Assembly: GCA_002362385.1 (NCBI GenBank)
Contig: DEUB01000031.1
Location: 53,362 to 83,363, forward strand
DNA: 30,002 bases
DNA from: Lachnospiraceae bacterium UBA3273
GTDB taxonomy: Bacteria; Bacillota; Clostridia; Lachnospirales; Lachnospiraceae
Reading direction: 5' to 3'
The notes below the pieces were generated by a model, which did no database searches, was not told where the DNA came from, and saw only the letters and a list, made by a program, of their open reading frames with translations. A program made the position numbers and the translations under genes. This document shows, one piece after another, positions 25,637-30,002 of this stretch (positions are counted from its first letter, which is position 1; every line of letters begins with the position of its first letter).

Positions 25637-26410
25637 ATGGAGCAAAGTATGAATATAGGCAGTCCAACTGTCTCAAATAACTTGAAAGTAAATAATATTA
25701 GATTGGAAGTAAAAGATAGAGTAGCAGAGATAGAAAATCCATTTAATAACAAGAGGATAAGTACTATTGATTCTGTGTATGACAATACCTACAATTTTGA
25801 AAGAGGGAAAATATATGGGATTGTATGCGAACCGGGAGAAGGAGGGGCGACGGTATCTTGTCTTCTTTCAAATCAGATCCCATGGGAAGATGAAAAAATA
25901 TATTTTGATGATGTAGAAGTTAAACCTTCAGATATTGGAGAAATTAGTTGGTATGTAGGGGCTCCAATATATTCTCAAGGATTTATAAAAAAAGAAATGA
26001 GTGTCAAAGAGGCACTTGAATATGCAGTATTACGGTATTCTCGATATGAAAATCTGGGCGATATTGTTTCAGAATTTGGACTTGAAACAAATAGATGGAA
26101 TAAGAAACTTACGATATATAGTTATGAAAGATGGAGGGCATCTTTAGCAATAGGATATGCCAGTTATAAAATTGTTTATTGCTTTCCGTGGCTGGACACA
26201 AGTTCATTTTATAATTGGGTAATTAATTCGTCAGTATTTCGATTTTTTAGAAGATTAAGGGACGAGGGAAATATTCTCATCTTACCAACCATACGTAGAG
26301 TTAATGTAGAAGGGTTTGTGGATGAGGTTATAGAAATCCATAATCCGGGTACGGATAGAGTAGTTACCGATAATCGATGTTTTAAAGAAGCTTTTTGGAA
26401 ATTTATTTAA
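25637..26410 (+). CDS. Putative immunity protein, degenerate ABC-ATPase-like (copy 2)
   Basis: The protein has 257 residues from the ATG at 25637, six bases after GGAGA. An ATG at 25631 abuts that site and is less likely. It is a close paralogue of the gene before it (most positions identical by eye), with a longer N-terminus. The ABC resemblance is clearer here. GIVCEPGEGGATV (61-73) keeps the shape of a Walker A loop but has Gly-Ala in place of Lys-Thr. TIYSYERWRASLAIGYAS (159-176) sits at the signature helix. IVYCFPWLD (179-187) is the Walker B strand with Cys-Phe-Pro-Trp in place of Asp-Glu-Pro-Thr. ILILPTIRR (213-221) lacks the switch His. It may protect against a variant tip lost from this strain, or act jointly with copy 1. 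No transporter membrane gene is nearby. Confidence 0.6.
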   Translation: MEQSMNIGSPTVSNNLKVNNIRLEVKDRVAEIENPFNNKRISTIDSVYDNTYNFERGKIYGIVCEPGEGGATVSCLLSNQIPWEDEKIYFDDVEVKPSDIGEISWYVGAPIYSQGFIKKEMSVKEALEYAVLRYSRYENLGDIVSEFGLETNRWNKKLTIYSYERWRASLAIGYASYKIVYCFPWLDTSSFYNWVINSSVFRFFRRLRDEGNILILPTIRRVNVEGFVDEVIEIHNPGTDRVVTDNRCFKEAFWKFI

Positions 26411-26441
26411 TGAATTAAAACTTACAATGAGAGCCGGGTAA

Positions 26442-26834
26442 AAGATCTATGACGTAGCAGATACCGATGAGCAGGACAACCCCTCAGGAGCAAATGCAGG
26501 AAACGGGACACAGACGGAGCCGGGGATTATTAGTAGAATGCTTTTAAGCAGAGAAACTACGAATAGCATTTGGATTACACATAGAGGAACAAATGAGTGT
26601 TATCCAGAAATTAGATCAAGGCTATTTGTCGGCAAATTATCCTCGTCCGAATAATGCATTTACTAGATTCACAGAACATAGTGAAAAAGCAGTGTGGGTA
26701 TCAGAAAGAAGGCCTAATATAGTAAAAAACCAAATGGGTTATTGAAAAGATGGTTTGGAAAAGCTCAGAGAGTTATAGAGTCAGATGTTGCAATTCCAAA
26801 TAATGCTATTGTAAGTTATGGAGGACAACATTAA
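26442..26834 (+). pseudogene. Broken orphan RHS toxin tip (at least two frameshifts)
   Basis: The reading starts in one frame with ADTDEQDNPSGANAGNGT, matching the Gly/Ala linker of the giant protein. It runs into TEPGIIS, matching the end of its pre-toxin segment (TEPGILN), and continues TTNSIWITHRGTNE before a stop at 26652. A second frame (ATG 26593) continues as MSVIQKLDQGYLSANYPRP to a stop at 26743. A third ends IESDVAIPNNAIVSYGGQH at 26834. The three pieces join into one plausible toxin tip of about 100 residues. There is no start codon or ribosome site at the front. The toxin family is not recognised. Its stop overlaps the next gene's start as TAATG. Confidence 0.7.
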
Positions 26835-27253
26835 TGAATTTGATTATTTATGCGATATGGTTAATTTTCTTGGTATCAATGGGGTTGTATATCTTTTGGA
26901 AACGTCAAGACTGGTATTTATTTCTGATACCATTATTTATAATAACTGCTATATATATTGGATTGTCGTTTATTTCAATTTGGTTATCAAATATATTTGC
27001 TGTTATAGTAATAGGGTATATTATATATGGATTTACAAATAAAAGGGCAAGGAAACTCAGAAGAGATATAGCAAGAGAGAAAGAAATATTGAAAAAGGAA
27101 TATAAAAAGGAGTTAGTTGATAATCAGTTAACATTTAAGGATTTTTCATTACCCAGTGGAAAGAAGATAGACTATATAGATTTCAGGGAAAAAGAATTTA
27201 TTTTCTCAAACCATATTCAAATAATTGTAATAAACAGTATAAAAAAACAATGA
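26834..27253 (+). CDS. Small membrane protein, putative immunity protein of the broken toxin
   Basis: The protein has 139 residues. The ATG overlaps the stop of the broken toxin tip (TAATG), with GGAGG nine bases upstream, a coupling typical of toxin and immunity genes. The first 70 residues form two or three hydrophobic membrane segments. The rest is a charged cytoplasmic part with a Lys/Arg/Glu-rich helix (about 70-97) and a beta-prone end (FKDFSLPSGKKIDYIDF). I do not recognise a family. Membrane-located immunity would suggest a toxin acting at or entering through the membrane, but many immunity proteins of this form are uncharacterised. The reading frame is intact although the toxin is broken. 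Confidence 0.55.
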   Translation: MNLIIYAIWLIFLVSMGLYIFWKRQDWYLFLIPLFIITAIYIGLSFISIWLSNIFAVIVIGYIIYGFTNKRARKLRRDIAREKEILKKEYKKELVDNQLTFKDFSLPSGKKIDYIDFREKEFIFSNHIQIIVINSIKKQ

Positions 27254-27529
27254 GTCAATATATAGCAGAATTAGAAAAAGTATACGGAGGGATATGGACA
27301 TATTATATTGATACATTTGATTAGATTTTCAATATATGAAGAACGAAATGATAAAGAAGAAAAAAGTAAAGAGTGGGAAAATAATGAAATTACGACATAT
27401 CTTGAAGGAATATGTTCATGGGTAGGTAATATGGAAGGTTACTTTTATAATATGAACAAGGATGTTCCTAGCAATATAGATTGGAAATTTATTGCCATGC
27501 TTTTTTACGCTTGAAAAATTTATGAGTAG
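27251..27529 (+). pseudogene. Broken DUF7660-like gene
   Basis: In one frame (from about 27308) the product reads KSKEWENNEITTYLEGICSW, then MEGYFYNMNKDVPSNIDWKF. As I recall, this is the conserved body of the DUF7660 family (EWEN, LEAxxxWxxDMxGYY, WxxxAxxLxAAxxYE). An in-frame TGA at 27512 is followed by KIYE and TAG at 27527. Reading through restores the expected C-terminal AKIYE-like end, so the TGA is probably a nonsense mutation. Upstream, an ATG at 27251 (ATGA overlap with the previous gene) opens MSQYIAELEKVYGG in another frame, which may be the original N-terminus after a frameshift. DUF7660 genes are often seen beside polymorphic toxins as immunity candidates. Confidence 0.55.
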
Positions 27530-27553
27530 TGTGAGATAAGGAATCCAAAAGGA

Positions 27554-27658
27554 TATTATTACTACCACTATAACCATTTAGGTTTTAACATGGCAGTCAG
27601 CGATGGAAGAAGGATATATTCAGGAGCTGGACTTAGCAAGGGAAATACGAGATTATGA
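27554..27658 (+). pseudogene. RHS core shard
   Basis: About 56 bases (27554-27609) encode YYYYHYNHLGFNMAVSDG, matching EYYYHYNHLGSTMAVS(N/D)G of the two full RHS cores nearby at roughly 85% nucleotide identity. The frame then runs on into unrelated sequence (RRIYSGAGLSKGNTRL) and stops at 27656-27658. It has no start codon and no ribosome site. It is a scar of a deleted cassette, with the Ser-Asp variant of the orphan core rather than Ser-Asn of the main gene. Confidence 0.7.
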
Positions 27659-27723
27659 TTCCGCCAAGTTTATTTTCAAGAAATGCGTATGAGAAGAATG
27701 GAAATATTGGGGAGGTAATTTTA

Positions 27724-28098
27724 TTGGAAAATGATGTTCAATGTATAATTAATAAAATAAAAGATGGATTATGTTCAAATAAAGAACTTTGTTACTATCT
27801 TGAAAGTAAACTGGTTTTAATTAAAGCAAATGCAATACTTAAAATAATTGATTCTCAAAATAAAGAAATGGATATTATATATAGTCTATATAATCTTTCA
27901 AAAAAAGTGGAGCAAGAACCCATTGTATTTAGTATATGGAATACGGGGCATTTTGCAATGGCTGCATTAAAAATTCTTGACACGGATGTATCTTTGGCAT
28001 TGTTTGAAAACAACTTTAAAAAACTTGATAAAGTAATACAACAGGATATAGAAGATTTAATAGAATATCTGAAAAAAGCACCAATTCAGGAATTATAA
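27724..28098 (+). CDS. Unrecognised small helical protein, possible orphan immunity protein
   Basis: The protein has 124 residues from TTG 27724, chosen because GGGGAGG lies eight bases upstream. An ATG at 27655 gives 147 residues in the same frame and overlaps the RHS shard stop as ATGA, but it lacks a ribosome site. The product is acidic-to-neutral, with no signal peptide or membrane segment. It looks like a run of amphipathic helices (NKELCYYLESKLVLIKANAI, MDIIYSLYNLSKKV, HFAMAALKILD, VIQQDIEDLIEYLKK), the shape of HEAT-like immunity proteins. I do not recognise the family. It lies between two RHS fragments in AT-rich DNA, so it is probably the survivor of a decayed toxin cassette. Confidence 0.5.
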   Translation: MENDVQCIINKIKDGLCSNKELCYYLESKLVLIKANAILKIIDSQNKEMDIIYSLYNLSKKVEQEPIVFSIWNTGHFAMAALKILDTDVSLALFENNFKKLDKVIQQDIEDLIEYLKKAPIQEL

Positions 28099-28179
28099 TG
28101 AGATTAAAATAATTACCAAAACAAGGCAGGAGAACTAAACTGAATTTAAAATTTTATTTTACGGCTTAAAACTTATGCT

Positions 28180-28812
28180 TTGGAAAGCAACTGCACTGTT
28201 TCCCGCACAAATAGTATCAGGACAAAGTATACTACAAATCTTAAGAGCATTTATAGCCAGACGCTCATAAAGAGAGAGTATGAGAAGAATGTCTTCGGGG
28301 TCTATACAGAAGAGATAAGCAGTACATCTTATACATATGGCCTGGGGCTTATAAGCGAAAGGAGGGATACGGGGGAAGAGTATTACTACCACTATAATCA
28401 TCTTGGCTCCACCATGGCGGTCAGCGATGGAAACGGGGAGATCATCTATCGTTTTGTTTACAGTACCTACGGGGAACTGTATGACATAAAGGACGGAAAC
28501 GGCAACAGCCTTGGAAATATAGCGGCATCGGAAGGCTATACCTATGCAGAGATGGCACACGCCCTGGGGATGGAGTATCTTTATAACGGGCAGTATGGTG
28601 TGTCGACGGATATGGACGGGCTTTATTACATGAGGGCGCGCTACTATGACCAGAGCATTAAGAGATTTATCAACCGGGATGTGTTGAGTGGGGATATAGG
28701 AAACAGCCAGAGCCTGAACCGTTTCAGCTATGTGCAGGGGAACCCGGTGAGTCTGACGGATCCGTTTGGATTGTGCCCGGATGGGAACAGCGCAGAGAGC
28801 CTCGCCCAGTAG
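28180..28812 (+). CDS. Orphan RHS core fragment, ends at an in-frame amber stop
   Basis: The protein has 210 residues. The first ~25 are a diverged version of the main gene's TASVADGVRTEYTTDRES stretch. From YSQTLIKREYEKNVFG to CPDGNS it is almost identical to residues 4440-4618 of the giant protein. After CPDGNS it reads AESLAQ and stops at TAG (28810-28812). The same frame then continues without another stop to 29730 through a pre-toxin segment and a toxin tip, so this gene and the next were probably one cassette. The ATG at 28180 has no clear ribosome site and no promoter is visible. It is probably silent DNA kept as donor for recombination with the expressed gene. It could be called one pseudogene with the next entry. 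Confidence 0.75.
   Translation: MESNCTVSRTNSIRTKYTTNLKSIYSQTLIKREYEKNVFGVYTEEISSTSYTYGLGLISERRDTGEEYYYHYNHLGSTMAVSDGNGEIIYRFVYSTYGELYDIKDGNGNSLGNIAASEGYTYAEMAHALGMEYLYNGQYGVSTDMDGLYYMRARYYDQSIKRFINRDVLSGDIGNSQSLNRFSYVQGNPVSLTDPFGLCPDGNSAESLAQ
28255..28791 (+). repeat. Second copy of the RHS core block (partner of 23356-23892)
   Basis: This copy is collinear and gap-free with the main gene's block, offset by 4,899 bases and about 96% identical by eye. Recombination between the two would delete the DNA between them and swap the ART-like tip for the orphan tip, leaving one intact RHS gene if the amber stop were repaired or bypassed. Confidence 0.9.
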
Positions 28813-28845
28813 ACTGCATCATCCCTTGGGTTTTTCAGTCTGGCA

Positions 28846-29730
28846 ATGGAAGGCGGCGGTATAGACTGGAGCGACCTTGGCCATACAGCCCTTGACCTGA
28901 TAGGGATCGTCTGGGATGGAGCGGATATCATCAATGCGGTATGGTACGGACTGGAAGGCAACTATGCCATGGCGGCGGTCAGCGCCATCTGTGCCCTGCC
29001 CTTTGTAGGGTCACTGGTAGGTGGATCGGCAGGACTTGCATTAAAAGTAATCGGCCACTCACTGACTTTTGGGATGGCGGCCCAGGGGACCTGGGAAGCT
29101 GCAGGAAGGGCGGTGGAAGCATACCAGAATGGGACTTTTAGCGCTTGGAATGTCCTGGATGTGGGATTGAATGCCCTAGGGATGGGGCTGTCGGGAAGAG
29201 CTGCGTTTTCAGAGGGGAGGAAGCTGGCAAACCGGATAGCGGCGAGTGAGACAGGGCAGAAGATTGTCAGTGGGATCAAGGCATATGCGGCGGATAACAG
29301 AGGATGTGTGGATTTAGAAGCTCTAGGGCTTGTGAAGAGTAAGGGGGGTAATAGGGCTGACTTAGGGAATAAATTAGACTATCAATTTGGAAAAGCAGGA
29401 GGCAATCAACATAATATTGATAGAACTAGAGGATTAAAGGCAGAAATGGATAAATTAGGTTTTAATGATACTTTGGAAAATCGTGAGTATTTTGAACAAT
29501 ACTATAATAAGGTTTTGAATGATTCGAGCAATATAGTAGGGACACCAGAAGTGGCATCATATACAGAAAATGGTATTATACATTATTATACTGTTACTAC
29601 TCGTGAAAGTTTTTTGATGGGGAGATATGGTGGAGCAAAAGTAACTACACATTGGGATGGAAATAGATTACTAACAATTAAAATAAGCTCTGGTAAGGAA
29701 TCAAGATACAACCACATAATTATAAAATAG
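28846..29730 (+). CDS. Orphan pre-toxin segment plus alternative nuclease-like toxin tip
   Basis: The protein has 294 residues from the ATG at 28846, which has no ribosome site. The frame is shared with the RHS fragment before it, separated by the amber stop. Residues 1-120 match the hydrophobic pre-toxin segment of the giant protein (IDWSDLGHTALDLIGIVWDG, MAAVSAICALPFVGSLVGG). Residues ~150-294 are a different tip: GNKLDYQFGKAGGNQHNIDR (His189), GFNDTLENREYFEQYYNKVL, then TTRESFLMGRYGGAK and TTHWDGNRLLTIKIS. The conserved His, Arg-Glu-Ser and a terminal beta-sheet recall the RNase tips of the BECR class, perhaps Ntox21, but this is from memory and weak. It is followed within 12 bases by a likely immunity gene. 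Expression is doubtful unless recombined. Confidence 0.65.
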   Translation: MEGGGIDWSDLGHTALDLIGIVWDGADIINAVWYGLEGNYAMAAVSAICALPFVGSLVGGSAGLALKVIGHSLTFGMAAQGTWEAAGRAVEAYQNGTFSAWNVLDVGLNALGMGLSGRAAFSEGRKLANRIAASETGQKIVSGIKAYAADNRGCVDLEALGLVKSKGGNRADLGNKLDYQFGKAGGNQHNIDRTRGLKAEMDKLGFNDTLENREYFEQYYNKVLNDSSNIVGTPEVASYTENGIIHYYTVTTRESFLMGRYGGAKVTTHWDGNRLLTIKISSGKESRYNHIIIK

Positions 29731-29742
29731 TAGGAGGAAGAA

Positions 29743-30002
29743 ATGGACAAGATTATTAAGTTGGAAGAATATGAGGATTTTAAAATGTTTGATCCTGTAT
29801 TGACATTAAATGAAGACATATCTTTTGATAATCGGTTTTGTGTACTAAACACAAGCATGGGAAACATTGCATTTTCATATTATGAGTTAGGAATCGCGCC
29901 TAGTTTTATTATACAAAATAATATACTTTTTATAAATTTTGGAAAGAGTTGTTATGTTATTGATTTAATCCAAAATAAAGTGTTGTATCAATCTAATAAT
30001 TT
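29743..30002 (+). CDS. Putative immunity protein of the orphan tip (cut by window edge)
   Basis: The ATG at 29743 follows TAGGAGGAAG, starting 12 bases after the orphan toxin's stop. The first 86 residues are visible, with no stop before the edge. The start reads MDKIIKLEEYEDFKMFDPVL, then beta-rich stretches (FCVLNTSMGNIAFSYYELG, APSFIIQNNILFINFGKSCY, VIDLIQNKVLYQ). It has no signal peptide or membrane segment. The pattern of regular strands recalls six-bladed or WD-like immunity proteins, but I do not recognise a family. Position alone argues for immunity to the tip upstream. Confidence 0.6.
   Translation, partial: MDKIIKLEEYEDFKMFDPVLTLNEDISFDNRFCVLNTSMGNIAFSYYELGIAPSFIIQNNILFINFGKSCYVIDLIQNKVLYQSNN

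Noticed and set aside
24849..26410. Active ABC transporter ATPases
   Set aside because: Walker A Lys/Thr, Walker B Asp/Glu and switch His are all missing, and no permease gene is nearby.
23356..28791. A transposon or insertion sequence carrying the duplicated core
   Set aside because: I see no transposase, no terminal inverted repeats and no target duplication. The borders follow protein domains instead.
28810..28812. TAG read as pyrrolysine to keep the orphan RHS cassette intact
   Set aside because: No pylT, pylS or PYLIS-like element is visible, and the surroundings are full of decayed genes. Plain nonsense mutation is simpler.

Overview
The window looks like chromosomal DNA of a Gram-positive Clostridia member, most likely Lachnospiraceae. 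This rests on strong AGGAGG-type ribosome sites, an agr-type quorum-sensing locus, a Lys/Ala-rich DUF6465-type protein, UppP, and Sec-type export of an RHS protein with no type VI secretion genes in sight. GC content is moderate over most of the window and falls clearly (by eye) from about 24,480 to the right edge.

Left part (1-5,692). A compact plus-strand operon encodes an MBOAT O-acyltransferase, a membrane-anchored SGNH/DltD-like partner, a PLP aminotransferase, a patatin-like phospholipase and undecaprenyl-diphosphatase UppP. The MBOAT/SGNH pair and UppP point to cell-envelope polymer modification and lipid-carrier recycling.

Middle part (5,693-9,579). A DUF6465-type protein with a histone-H1-like tail has its own strong promoter. 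A small XRE regulator follows, with a perfect inverted repeat at its likely promoter. Next is a complete agr-like system: a LytTR response regulator and GHKL sensor kinase on the plus strand converge on agrD and agrB on the minus strand, with a shared two-way terminator between them. The predicted autoinducing peptide ends in a Cys-Ile-Ile-Phe-Phe thiolactone ring.

Right part (9,580-30,002). After a 459-base AT-rich regulatory gap comes a single 4,932-residue secreted RHS/YD-repeat polymorphic toxin. It has a signal peptide, four roughly 390-residue beta-rich repeats, a tract of fibronectin-III/Ig-like domains, a PKD domain, a carboxypeptidase-regulatory-like domain, an RHS shell, a hydrophobic pre-toxin segment, and a tip that I read as ADP-ribosyltransferase-like. 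Two tandem paralogues follow directly. They look like ABC ATPase domains whose catalytic motifs have been erased, and they are the best immunity candidates.

Beyond them lies a graveyard and reservoir of toxin/immunity cassettes. It holds a frameshifted toxin tip coupled by TAATG to a small membrane protein, a broken DUF7660-like gene, a short RHS shard, an unrecognised small helical protein, and an orphan RHS C-terminus. The orphan carries a 537-bp copy of the main gene's RHS core at about 96% identity, an in-frame amber stop, a different toxin tip and the start of its own immunity gene. Together this looks like a tip-swapping system in which the shared core and pre-toxin segment provide homology for exchanging toxins, with the neighbouring agr system as a possible but unproven density control.
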